Assembly (NCBI RefSeq): GCF_003958625.1
Contig: NZ_RSEL01000005.1
Coordinates: 186,001 to 250,000 of the forward strand
Direction of reading: 5' to 3'
DNA: 64,000 nt
Source of the DNA: Tsuneonella rigui
Lineage (GTDB): Bacteria > Pseudomonadota > Alphaproteobacteria > Sphingomonadales > Sphingomonadaceae
Each line of letters opens with the position of its first letter. The first letter of the stretch is position 1. The position numbers and the translations under genes are program-made. The notes under the pieces were generated by a model. It was not told where the DNA came from. It searched no databases and worked only from the letters and a program-made list of their open reading frames with translations. Of this stretch, positions 8,943-17,016 are shown one piece after another.

Positions 8943-9944
8943 TTACCCCTCGTACCCATAGTAGGTCCCGAAGCGCCGCCCGCTCGGGCTGAAGTGCGTC
9001 GCGTTGAGCAGCAGCTTGATGTCGGGACAGGCGCCGAGCAGCTGCACGGCATCTTCAAGAGCATTGCGCCCGGTCTTGTCGGCGCGCGCGACCAGCACGG
9101 CTTGGCCCACGTGGCGCGCCAGATCGGCGGCCGGCGACGCGGCGAGCGCGGGCGGGCTGTCAAATACGACCATTCGCTTGGGCGCGCCGCGCGTCAGGCG
9201 GTCGAGCACTTCGGTGGTGCGTGCGCTGGCGAGCCACTCGCTGTCGGCGTTGGTGGCGTTGCCCGCGGGCAGCACGAACAGGCCGGGAATGTCGGTCGCC
9301 ATGACCAGGTCCTCGACCTTGAGCGAGGGATCGGCGAGCGCGTCCATCAGACCGGGCGCCTTGGGCAGGCCGAGCGTCGAGAGGATCGATGGCTTGGCGA
9401 AATCGGCATCGACCAGCACCACCTCGCCGTCGCGCTCCCCCGCCATCGCGATCGCGAGGTTGGTGGCACAGAAGGTCTTTCCGTCGCCCGGAAGCGGCGA
9501 ACAGATGAGTACGCGGCGCGCGGCGGCGTCGCCGGCCGCCTCGGCCGAGGCGATCACCTGCCGCTTGATGATGCGAAATTCCTCGAGCAGCGCGGTCGCG
9601 CCGGCTTCGGGGACGATCATCCCGCGTTCGCGCAGGCGGTCGCGATCGATCTCATGACGCGCGCCTGCGAATTGGACCGCGTGTTCCACAGGAGCGACTA
9701 AGGGCGGCTCGGCAACCGTAGCCTCGGGCATTGCGCTAGGTCGGGCTTCCTGCGCGGGAGTGGGTGCGACAACCGGTTCCGGTGCCGGACGCACGCGCTT
9801 CGCCGCCGGCGGGACCAGGTGGGTCGGCACCGGGGCCGCGCGGAAGGAGTCCAGTCCGAAGGTGCCGCTGGCGCGCTCGAACAGCGACCGCTCCTCGGCG
9901 CCCTCGCCCTCGCCCGGAAGCGGGATCTTGCTGTGCTCGGTCAT
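8943..9944 (-). CDS. XrtA-associated tyrosine autokinase (BY-kinase)
   Basis: 333 aa bacterial tyrosine kinase of the CpsD/Wzc-C type. A Pro/Ala-rich N-terminal linker of about 110 residues leads to the kinase domain with Walker A SPLPGDGKT (149-157) and Walker A' VVLVDADFAKPS (175-187). The C-terminus has a short tyrosine cluster GTYYGYEG, the presumed autophosphorylation tail. Its membrane activator is the separate chain-length protein encoded immediately upstream, with a four-base ATGA overlap, so the Wzc function is split over two genes. It probably controls polymer length and export by phosphorylation cycling. Confidence 0.9.
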   Translation of the reverse strand: MTEHSKIPLPGEGEGAEERSLFERASGTFGLDSFRAAPVPTHLVPPAAKRVRPAPEPVVAPTPAQEARPSAMPEATVAEPPLVAPVEHAVQFAGARHEIDRDRLRERGMIVPEAGATALLEEFRIIKRQVIASAEAAGDAAARRVLICSPLPGDGKTFCATNLAIAMAGERDGEVVLVDADFAKPSILSTLGLPKAPGLMDALADPSLKVEDLVMATDIPGLFVLPAGNATNADSEWLASARTTEVLDRLTRGAPKRMVVFDSPPALAASPAADLARHVGQAVLVARADKTGRNALEDAVQLLGACPDIKLLLNATHFSPSGRRFGTYYGYEG

Positions 9945-11443
9945 GCCACCATCCCCCGCTGGACGAACTCGATGGTGAGCAGCACCACGAACAGGCCGGC
10001 GAGCGACGCGCTGCCGGCGTAGAACATCTTCATCCGCTTCTTGCGCAGCGCCTTGGCCGTGTCGGTCAGGCTCTCCGAGATCGCGCCGAGCACCGGCAGG
10101 TCGAGCGCACGCTCGAGACCTGATGCGGTGGCGAAGGTCGAGCGCAACTGGGTGATACCGAAGGCGGCGCCGACGCCTGCGCCGAGGCCGAGGATGAGCA
10201 CGCCGAACAGCAGCAGCGGGCGATTGGGCGAAGCGGGATTGCGCGGGGTCGACGGGGGATCGACCACATCGAATTTGAAGCTCGACCGTTCGCTCTCGAC
10301 CTGCCCGCGCAGGCGCATCTCCTCGCGGTTCTGGAGGAGCTCGTCATACTTCTTCTTGAGCACTTCATAGTCGCGGCTGATGCGGTTGGCCTCGGCGGAA
10401 ACCGCAGGTTCGGTCGCCTGGTCGGCCATCGCGCCGCTGACGTCTGACTGCAGCGCGGCCTTGCGCGCCATCAGCGCCTGCACGTTGGCCTCACGCTCGG
10501 CCTTGATCGAGACTAGGGAGGTGTAGGCCGGGTTCGGCATGCCGCCCGCGGCGCCGCCGCCCGAGCGCTGCAACAGCGCGATTTGCCGCTTGAGCGCAGC
10601 GACATCAGGGTGCGCGTCGGTCAGCCCGCGCGCCTGCATGCCCGCGAGCTGCGCCTGCGCCTGGCCGAGCGCGGTTCCATCGCCGCCCCCGCTCGACAGC
10701 GTGCGCGGAGTACCGGCGAGCTGGCCGTTGATCGCGGCGAGCGCGCTTTGCGCAGCCGCCAGGTCGGCGTCGACCCCGCGGACTTCCTGCCGGGTCGCCG
10801 ACAGCCGGCCCGCGATAGCAGTGCTGCCGCCGACGAGATCAGGGTGCGCAGCCTCGAAGGCGGAGAGTTTCTGCTCGGCCGCTTCGAGTTCGGTTTTGCG
10901 TTGCTCGAGCTGCTGGTCGAGGAACACCACCGTTTCGGCCACTTCGCCGCGGTTGCCGGCGATGTTCTCCTCGCGGAAGATATCGATCAGCTTCTGGACC
11001 ACGTCTTGCGCCAGTTTGGCGTTCTCGGCGTCCGACAGGCTCGACTTGCCGACCAGCGCGGTGATCGTGAACAGGTTGTCTTCCTGGCTTTCGACCTTCA
11101 CGCTTTCGGCGAGGCCGGCGACCGTGCGCTCCATCTGGCGCTGGCTGGCGATGCCCTTGCCAAGCTCGGTGCTGCGGACGACCTTTTCCAGGTTCACCGC
11201 CCCCGCCAGCGTCTTGCGAACACGCTCGATCTCGCCCTTGCCGCCGTTGGCGATCTTGAGTTGGTCGGACAGCACATCGTCGAGCTGGACGAATATGCGC
11301 GCCTTCGATTCGTACTTGTTGGGGATCATCGCCACGGCCATCCAGCCGAGCAGGCACACGCCCCAGGCAACGCCCAGTACCAGCCACCGCCGGTGCCACG
11401 CCGATACCGCCGCCGCGCGCAGTTCCTCGAAGACCTCGTTCAT
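9941..11443 (-). CDS. Polysaccharide chain-length determinant (Wzz/PCP type)
   Basis: 500 aa inner-membrane co-polymerase of the XrtA system. Membrane helix 1 lies at about residues 19-40 (WLVLGVAWGVCLLGWMAVAM) and helix 2 near 475-492, bracketing a large periplasmic domain with long coiled coils around 170-240 and 340-390. A Pro-rich motif PPSTPRNPASPNRP precedes a first C-terminal helix near 410-430, as in PCP proteins. It pairs with the tyrosine kinase downstream (ATGA overlap) and the export lipoprotein upstream (13-base gap). It sets modal polymer length and links kinase and export pore. Confidence 0.9.
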   Translation of the reverse strand: MNEVFEELRAAAVSAWHRRWLVLGVAWGVCLLGWMAVAMIPNKYESKARIFVQLDDVLSDQLKIANGGKGEIERVRKTLAGAVNLEKVVRSTELGKGIASQRQMERTVAGLAESVKVESQEDNLFTITALVGKSSLSDAENAKLAQDVVQKLIDIFREENIAGNRGEVAETVVFLDQQLEQRKTELEAAEQKLSAFEAAHPDLVGGSTAIAGRLSATRQEVRGVDADLAAAQSALAAINGQLAGTPRTLSSGGGDGTALGQAQAQLAGMQARGLTDAHPDVAALKRQIALLQRSGGGAAGGMPNPAYTSLVSIKAEREANVQALMARKAALQSDVSGAMADQATEPAVSAEANRISRDYEVLKKKYDELLQNREEMRLRGQVESERSSFKFDVVDPPSTPRNPASPNRPLLLFGVLILGLGAGVGAAFGITQLRSTFATASGLERALDLPVLGAISESLTDTAKALRKKRMKMFYAGSASLAGLFVVLLTIEFVQRGMVA

Positions 11444-11456
11444 TGCGTCAGGGCCC

Positions 11457-12104
11457 TCAGAACATGCTTTCGGGGATGATGATCACGTCGCCCGGCTGGA
11501 GCATGACGTTGGCGCGGCTCTCGCCCTTCTTGAGCAGGTCGCCGAGGCGCAGCGCGTATTCGCGCTGGCGGCCGAGCTGCTTGTCGAAGCGGATCAGCTT
11601 GGCCTTGTTGCCCGCGGCGAACTCGCTGAGCCCGCCGACCGCGATCATCGCGTCGAGCACGGTCATGTTGGCGCGGTAGGGAATGCTCGCCGGCTTCTCG
11701 GTGGCGCCGATCACGCGGACCTGCTGGCTGAAGGTGCCCGCGAAGTTGGTCACGATCACGCTGACCAGCGGATCCTCGATATACTGCGACAGCTGGAGGC
11801 GGATGTCCTCCGACAGCATCGCCGGGGTCTTGCCGACCGCGGGCATGTCGTTGACCAGCGGCGTGGTGATCCGGCCGTCGGGACGAACTTGGATTTTCTC
11901 CGCGCTCAGCTCCGGGTTGCGCCAGACATTGACGGTCAGCTCGTCGAGCGGGCCGATCACGTAGTCCTCACCCGGCCCTTCTTGCATTGCCACGAACGAG
12001 GCCGGCGGAAGCTGCCCGCCGCTTCCCGTCGTCGTGCATCCGCTGAGCGCCATCGCTGCAGCGGCAATGCAGCCGAGAATTCGGGCGGGACGGAAAAAGC
12101 GCAT
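11457..12104 (-). CDS. Exopolysaccharide export outer-membrane lipoprotein (Wza/OPX family)
   Basis: 215 aa protein starting MRFFRPARILG with a lipoprotein signal and lipobox LSGC, the lipidated Cys being residue 23. The start at 12104 is preferred over the upstream in-frame codon at 12164 because it directly precedes the signal peptide. The mature part has the Poly_export motif (DYVIGPLDELTVNVWRNPEL) followed by SLBB-like repeats (VRVIGATEKPASIPYRANMT). It forms the outer-membrane export pore. It is the first gene of the ten-gene minus-strand polysaccharide operon, so the promoter should lie in the 172 bases upstream. Confidence 0.92.
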   Translation of the reverse strand: MRFFRPARILGCIAAAAMALSGCTTTGSGGQLPPASFVAMQEGPGEDYVIGPLDELTVNVWRNPELSAEKIQVRPDGRITTPLVNDMPAVGKTPAMLSEDIRLQLSQYIEDPLVSVIVTNFAGTFSQQVRVIGATEKPASIPYRANMTVLDAMIAVGGLSEFAAGNKAKLIRFDKQLGRQREYALRLGDLLKKGESRANVMLQPGDVIIIPESMF

Positions 12105-12245
12105 CGATGCATCCTTGCCTGAAGCGGCCCATGCGGTGCATGTTCCGGGAGCGACCCGGCACACCGCTTGGACGCGTGTATCCGGCCGCTATCTCGCGGA
12201 AATTGGTGAACATACCGTTAGGCTTGAAGCCGCTTAACCAGCCCG

Positions 12246-12260
12246 GTCCCGGCGCGGGAC
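12246..12260 (-). terminator. Short GC-rich hairpin between the decarboxylase and export genes
   Basis: A perfect six-base stem (GTCCCG/CGGGAC) with a three-base loop lies 17 bases after the stop of the PLP decarboxylase gene on the minus strand. There is no following T run, so it may only weaken read-through, or be chance in GC-rich DNA. The surrounding 172-base gap is the only sizeable non-coding space in the cluster and should also hold the promoter of the export operon; I could not pick a convincing -35/-10 pair. Confidence 0.3.
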
Positions 12261-12276
12261 AGCGTTAGCGGAAAGG

Positions 12277-13506
12277 TTAAACCAGCAGCTCGCGCGCCGG
12301 CCCCTGGCCGAGGAACATCGCCGGCGAAGCGCTTGCGCCGTAGGCCCCGGCGCAGAACACCGCGACCAGATCGCCCACCTCCGCGCGCGGCAGGTGCGCC
12401 TTGTCGGCGAGGCGGTCGAGCGGGGTGCACAGACAGCCCACGACGTTCGCCTCTTCCTCCGGCGCGGCATCGAAGCGCGAGGCAATCGCGACCGGGTAGT
12501 TACGCCGCACCACAGTGCCGAAATTGCCTGAGGCGGCGAGCTGATGGTGCAATCCGCCGTCGGTTATGACGTAGATTTCGCCGTGACTTTCCTTTCGATC
12601 GACCACCGAACACAGGTAAACCCCCGCTTCGCCGACCAGATATCGGCCCAATTCGATGCACAATTCGGTGTCCACCAGTGTTTCGGGCAGTGTTTCGAGG
12701 TGTTTGGCCAGCTGTTCACCGACCCTAGTGAGGTCGACCGGCGTGTCCCCCGCAAAGTACGGAATGCCTAGCCCCCCGCCCATGTTTAGCTTGGGCAGCG
12801 GACCGTTACCGATCTCCCGCGCCAAACGGTCAGCGAGGGCGAGCACGTTGCCCTGCGTCTCCGCAATCGCCTCGGCATCGAGCGCCTGGCTGCCGGTGAA
12901 GATGTGCAGCCCCTGCCAGTCGGCGCCGGCGGCAATGATCTCCCGCGCCAGCGCCGGCACCCGCTCGGCATCCAAGCCGAACGGCTTGGCACCGCCGCCC
13001 ATCTTCATGCCCGAGCCGCGCAACTCGAAGTAGGGATTGACCCGGACCGCGAGCCGCGGGGTCTTGCCGAGCCGATCTGCAATCGCCAGCGCGCGGCGGA
13101 CTTCGTTTTCGCTCTCGCAGTTGAGCGTGGCGCCGGCATCAATCGCGCCTTCGATTTCGCTGTCGCGCTTCCCTGGCCCGGCAAAACTGACCAGCGCCGG
13201 ATCGATCCCCGCCGCGATCACCATCGCCAGTTCGCCGCCGGACGCGATATCAAAGCCGTCGACCAGACCCGCCATATGCTCGAGCACCGGTCGCCAGGAA
13301 TTCGCTTTCACCGCGTAGTGGATCGCGAGCCGCTCCGGCATTGCCGCTCGCAGCTCGGCCACCCGGCGATCGAGGTGTTCGCGCGAATAGACGAACAGCG
13401 GAGTGCCGCCCGCCTCGGTGACGAGGTCGCTGACTTTCCGCCCACCGATCGCCAGCTCGCCGTCCAACGCGGTGTAGCCCGCAGGAATGGGACCGAGCGG
13501 CTTCAT
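12277..13506 (-). CDS. Exosortase A-associated PLP-dependent decarboxylase (LysA-like)
   Basis: 409 aa fold-type III PLP enzyme resembling diaminopimelate/ornithine decarboxylases. The PLP lysine is Lys67 in HYAVKANS. Other family marks are the glycine-rich phosphate loop LNMGGGLGIPYF and the C-terminal VFCAGAYGASASP. It belongs to the XrtA-associated decarboxylase subfamily, not to lysA proper, because it sits next to an acyl ligase (ATGA overlap with it) and in the exosortase locus. The substrate is unknown; an amino acid to be activated or carried by the adjacent ligase and acyl carrier protein is likely. Confidence 0.88.
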   Translation of the reverse strand: MKPLGPIPAGYTALDGELAIGGRKVSDLVTEAGGTPLFVYSREHLDRRVAELRAAMPERLAIHYAVKANSWRPVLEHMAGLVDGFDIASGGELAMVIAAGIDPALVSFAGPGKRDSEIEGAIDAGATLNCESENEVRRALAIADRLGKTPRLAVRVNPYFELRGSGMKMGGGAKPFGLDAERVPALAREIIAAGADWQGLHIFTGSQALDAEAIAETQGNVLALADRLAREIGNGPLPKLNMGGGLGIPYFAGDTPVDLTRVGEQLAKHLETLPETLVDTELCIELGRYLVGEAGVYLCSVVDRKESHGEIYVITDGGLHHQLAASGNFGTVVRRNYPVAIASRFDAAPEEEANVVGCLCTPLDRLADKAHLPRAEVGDLVAVFCAGAYGASASPAMFLGQGPARELLV

Positions 13507-15014
13507 GCGGCGAACTCCTGCGCGATGGCGTTGCGGTCGAGCTTGCCGTTAGGATTGCGCGGCATGACGTCGTAGCGGCTGATCAGACGCGGCTGCATGA
13601 AGTTCGGCAGCGCGGCGGACAGCGCCTTCTTGAGCGCATCCTCATCTAGATCAGGCCCGCGCACCGCAAGGCATACTGCCTGGCCCAGCTTGGGGTCGGG
13701 AATGCCCACGGCGACCGCTTCGGCCACCAGTCCCGTGGCCACCGCCGCATCCTCGACTTCCTGCGGACTGATGCGGTTGCCCGCGCTCTTGATCATCGCA
13801 TCGCGCCGGCCAACGAAATAGAGCAGCCCGTCGGCCTCGCGGCGCACCCGGTCGCCCGACCACACCGCGGTGCCGCCGTAGGCCGAAGCAGCCGGCGCCG
13901 GCTTGAACCGCTCGGCGGTCCGCTCGGCGTCCTGCCAATAACCCTGCGCCACCAACGGCCCGGCGTGGACCAGTTCGCCCTCCTCGCCGTCCGCGGCGAT
14001 TTCGCCATTGTCGGCGACCACCAGGATTTCGGCGAACGGGATGCCCTTGCCCATCGACGTTGGATGGCTGTCGACCAGCGAAGGGTCGAGGTAGGTCGAG
14101 CGGAACGCCTCGGTCAGGCCGTACATCGGGAACAGGCGCGCGGCGGGAAAGATGCGCCGCAGGTCGCGTACCAGACCCTCGGTCAGCGCGCCGCCGCTGT
14201 TGGTTAGGCGGCGCATCGAGGCAGTTGCGTCAGCGGGCCAGTCGATCTCGGTAAGTTGAACCCACAGCGGCGGCACCGCGGCCAGCGTCGTGACGCCATG
14301 CTTCGCGCACGCCTTCGCGACGTCGCGCGGCAGCAAGTAATCAAGCGGCGCCACTGCCCCGCCCGCATACCAGGTCGAGAGCAGCTGGTTCTGTCCGTAG
14401 TCGAAGCTCAGCGGCAGAACGGCCAACGTCACGTCATCCGACGCCATGTCGAGGTAGTGCGCCACGCTCACCGCGCCGAGCCACATGTTAGCATGGCTCA
14501 GCATCACCCCCTTGGGTTTGCCGGTCGAGCCGCTGGTGTAGAGGATCGCCGCCAGCTCCTCAGGATCGTGGTTCGACGGCCCAAGCGGCTCGCTGCCGGC
14601 AATTGCGTCCGCCAGCTCCTCCTCCGCCACCGACACGCAGCCCGGCGGCACATCGCCGTCCTCGAGCGTCGACAGCCGCGACCCCGTGCCGATCAGCAGC
14701 ACCGATCCGCTATCGGCGAGAATATGCGCTGCCTGTATCCGCTTGAGCAGCGGGTTGATCGGCACGTGCACCAGCCCCGCCCGCGCACAGGCGAGCGGCA
14801 GGAGACAAGTGGCCTCGCCCTTCGCCGCCCAGCTTGCGATCCGGTCACCCTTGGCGGCCATGGTCAGCAGCCACGCCGCGAGGCGCCCGACACGGTTCCT
14901 TAAATCCTCGAAGGTTAACGTGGCCGCGCGCAGGATCAGCGCCGGTGCCCGTCCCTCGCCCCGTTCGGCGAGGTGATCGAGCGGCCGGGGCCGCGAATCG
15001 GGCGCTGAAGGCAT
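13503..15014 (-). CDS. Exosortase A-associated AMP-dependent acyl-CoA/acyl-ACP ligase
   Basis: 503 aa adenylate-forming enzyme. The AMP-binding P-loop YTSGSTGKPKG is at residues 159-169, the adenylation motif MYGLTEAFRSTY near 305, the hinge region GRRDAMIKSAGNRISP near 425, and the catalytic Lys in NPNGKLDRN near 493. The ATG at 15014 has a GGAG ribosome site a few bases upstream. It is the first gene of the ligase-decarboxylase pair and is divergent from the GNAT gene with about 26 bases between starts. It probably loads an acyl or aminoacyl group on the acyl carrier protein encoded nearby. Confidence 0.88.
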   Translation of the reverse strand: MPSAPDSRPRPLDHLAERGEGRAPALILRAATLTFEDLRNRVGRLAAWLLTMAAKGDRIASWAAKGEATCLLPLACARAGLVHVPINPLLKRIQAAHILADSGSVLLIGTGSRLSTLEDGDVPPGCVSVAEEELADAIAGSEPLGPSNHDPEELAAILYTSGSTGKPKGVMLSHANMWLGAVSVAHYLDMASDDVTLAVLPLSFDYGQNQLLSTWYAGGAVAPLDYLLPRDVAKACAKHGVTTLAAVPPLWVQLTEIDWPADATASMRRLTNSGGALTEGLVRDLRRIFPAARLFPMYGLTEAFRSTYLDPSLVDSHPTSMGKGIPFAEILVVADNGEIAADGEEGELVHAGPLVAQGYWQDAERTAERFKPAPAASAYGGTAVWSGDRVRREADGLLYFVGRRDAMIKSAGNRISPQEVEDAAVATGLVAEAVAVGIPDPKLGQAVCLAVRGPDLDEDALKKALSAALPNFMQPRLISRYDVMPRNPNGKLDRNAIAQEFAA

Positions 15015-15040
15015 GGTTACTCCGAAGGGACACGAACGCG

Positions 15041-16009
15041 TTGGTCGCGGTCAGCTATCACGGCACGGTTAACGTCTTGCAAGACGTGGCGAGCGCGCCG
15101 GGCGGCCCGTTCGATCGCCCGGAGTGGTTCGCGCTGCTTGCCGACGGCGGTAGCGAACCGTTGGTCGTGCTGGCGAGCGACGGAGCAGAAACCGTGGCTT
15201 TGCCGCTGACCGATACCGGGAGCCGGATCGAACCGCTACGCAACTGGTATGCGTTCACCTGGCGCCAACTTGGTGGAACGGGAGCTAGCCTCCTGGCCGC
15301 CGCGGCTCGCGAGCTGCGAGAACGGGGTCACCGCGTGACCCTGTGGCCGGTGCCCGATGAAGACGGCTCGGCAACGCGGCTCGCGCGGGCCTTCGCGGAC
15401 GCCGGCTGGGCGGTCCGCACCGAGCCCTGCGATCACAACCATGTGCTCCCGGTCGAAGGCCGCAGTTTCGCCGAATACTGGGCGGCGCGCCCCGGCCAGA
15501 TGCGCACGACACTGAAACGCAAGGCGAAAAAGGTGTCGGTCGAAATCCACGATCACTTCGATGCGGAGGCATGGTCGGCCTACGAAACGATCTACAACGA
15601 GAGTTGGAAGCCCGAAGAAGGCGACCCGGCCCTGCTGCGAAAATTCGCCGAAGCGGAAGGCGCGGCCGGCCGCATCCGCCTGGGCATCGCCCGTGCCGAC
15701 GGCGAGGCGGTCGCAGCCCAATTCTGGACGGTCGAGAACGGCACCGCCTACATCCACAAGCTCGCGCACCGCGAGAGCGCGAAGCCGTTGTCCGCGGGGA
15801 CCACGCTCAGTGCCGCGTTATTCGAGCGGGTGATCGACGTCGACCGGGTGGACCTCGTCGACTTCGGCACTGGCAACGACGCTTACAAGCGCGACTGGAT
15901 GGAGGTGGACCGCCCGCGCTATCGCATCGATTGTCTCGATCCGAAACAGCCGCGCGCCTGGCCGGCGCTCGCAAAGCGTTTACTTGCGCGTAAACCAAGC
16001 GCCCGCTAG
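15041..16009 (+). CDS. FemAB/BcsL-like GNAT acyltransferase of the XrtA cassette
   Basis: 322 aa if translation starts at the TTG at 15041, preceded by AAGGGA; no ATG exists in a suitable place, and the open frame to 14834 overlaps the ligase gene. The core (RPGQMRTTLKRKAKKV near residue 150, and VDLVDFGTGNDAYKRDWME near the end) fits the Acetyltransf_6 GNAT group related to FemAB and CelD/BcsL. It lies 30 bases upstream of the acyl carrier protein gene. It is a plausible acyltransferase that moves the carrier-bound group to a sugar or lipid; this is inferred from neighbours. Confidence 0.75.
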   Translation: MVAVSYHGTVNVLQDVASAPGGPFDRPEWFALLADGGSEPLVVLASDGAETVALPLTDTGSRIEPLRNWYAFTWRQLGGTGASLLAAAARELRERGHRVTLWPVPDEDGSATRLARAFADAGWAVRTEPCDHNHVLPVEGRSFAEYWAARPGQMRTTLKRKAKKVSVEIHDHFDAEAWSAYETIYNESWKPEEGDPALLRKFAEAEGAAGRIRLGIARADGEAVAAQFWTVENGTAYIHKLAHRESAKPLSAGTTLSAALFERVIDVDRVDLVDFGTGNDAYKRDWMEVDRPRYRIDCLDPKQPRAWPALAKRLLARKPSAR

Positions 16010-16039
16010 GGGCCGCGCGCATTTCGCGTGAGGGACCGT

Positions 16040-16333
16040 ATGACGGTTGATCAGCATCACTTGGGGCCAAGCCGAACCGAGATCGACGCCAAGCTGCGTC
16101 GGATCCTGGTCGACGCCCTTGGTCTCGACGAAGACCGCGTGGCGGGGTTCGATAACGACACCGGCCTGTTCGGTCACTTGCCCGAGCTTGACTCCATGGC
16201 TGTCGCCGGTCTCCTGACCGAGATGGAAGACCAGCTCGACATCATCATCGACGATGAGGATGTCGATGGCGAAATGCTCGAAACCTACGGCGGCCTGCTC
16301 GCCTTCGCCGAGGCCAAAGCCGCTTCGGCGTGA
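16040..16333 (+). CDS. Acyl carrier protein of the XrtA cassette
   Basis: 97 aa stand-alone carrier protein. The phosphopantetheine attachment site is Ser52 in PELDSMAV (usual DSL/DSM type), preceded by acidic helices. The ATG at 16040 is chosen because GAGGGA ends five bases before it; an in-frame GTG at 16028 would add four residues. It overlaps the hydrolase 2 gene by four bases (GTGA). A dedicated carrier protein between a ligase/decarboxylase pair and two hydrolases shows the cassette makes or transfers a thioester-bound small molecule. Confidence 0.88.
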   Translation: MTVDQHHLGPSRTEIDAKLRRILVDALGLDEDRVAGFDNDTGLFGHLPELDSMAVAGLLTEMEDQLDIIIDDEDVDGEMLETYGGLLAFAEAKAASA

Positions 16334-17016
16334 CCCCTTTCGAACTCATCGACTGGCCGTGCCCCGCCACTACCGGCGAGCGGCACGATGAATTGGCGCT
16401 CGTGTTCGACCGCGGGCGTGCGCAGCGCGTGCTCGTGCTGCCGGCGTGGTTCGATGAGGCGAACAAGCTGCGGCGTCAGACCGTCGAGGTCATGCGCCGG
16501 CTCGATTTGTCGGACGTCGATAGCGTACTGCCGGATCTGCCTGGTAACAACGAAAGTGCGGCGCCGCTCGCCGAACAGACGCTCGAGAGCTGGCGAGAGG
16601 CAGCGAGGGCGGCGGCCGAACATTTCCGGGCCACGCATGTGCTGACTATTCGTGCCGGGGTCCTGCTGACACCCGACGGCATCCCCGGGTGGCGCTATGC
16701 CCCGACCAGCGGCGCCAAGGTTCTGCGCTCTCTGCTGCGCGCGCGCACCATTGCGTCGCGCGAAGCGGGCCCTGCCGAGCGGACCGAGGACTTGCAGGCC
16801 CGCGCCCGCCGAGAGGGGATCGAGCTTGCCGGATGGCGCATCGGCGCGGAAATGTTCCGCGAGCTGGAAGAGGCTGAGCCCGCCACTCAGCTGATCGATA
16901 TCGAGCAAGCCAGCGTGGGCGGCTCCGGCCTCTGGCTCCGTGCCGAGCCGGACGAGGATCCCGAGCAAGCCGATGCGCTCGCCGCCATGATCGCTATCCA
17001 GTTGGGCGGCGCGTGA
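16330..17016 (+). CDS. Exosortase A system-associated hydrolase 2
   Basis: 228 aa alpha/beta-hydrolase-like protein starting at a GTG that overlaps the carrier protein stop (GTGA). The N-terminal strand RAQRVLVLPAWFDEANKLRR matches the start of the XrtA-associated hydrolase 2 family. No clear G-x-S-x-G nucleophile elbow is visible: the expected region reads THVLTIRAGVLL. It may therefore be non-catalytic or use an unusual residue. It overlaps hydrolase 1 by four bases. Role unknown; thioester or ester cleavage, or a partner of hydrolase 1, are possible. Confidence 0.75.
   Translation: MTPFELIDWPCPATTGERHDELALVFDRGRAQRVLVLPAWFDEANKLRRQTVEVMRRLDLSDVDSVLPDLPGNNESAAPLAEQTLESWREAARAAAEHFRATHVLTIRAGVLLTPDGIPGWRYAPTSGAKVLRSLLRARTIASREAGPAERTEDLQARARREGIELAGWRIGAEMFRELEEAEPATQLIDIEQASVGGSGLWLRAEPDEDPEQADALAAMIAIQLGGA

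Noticed and set aside
12246-12260. Hairpin considered as a strong terminator of the decarboxylase gene
   Set aside because: There is no T run and the stem is short, so it is listed only with low confidence.
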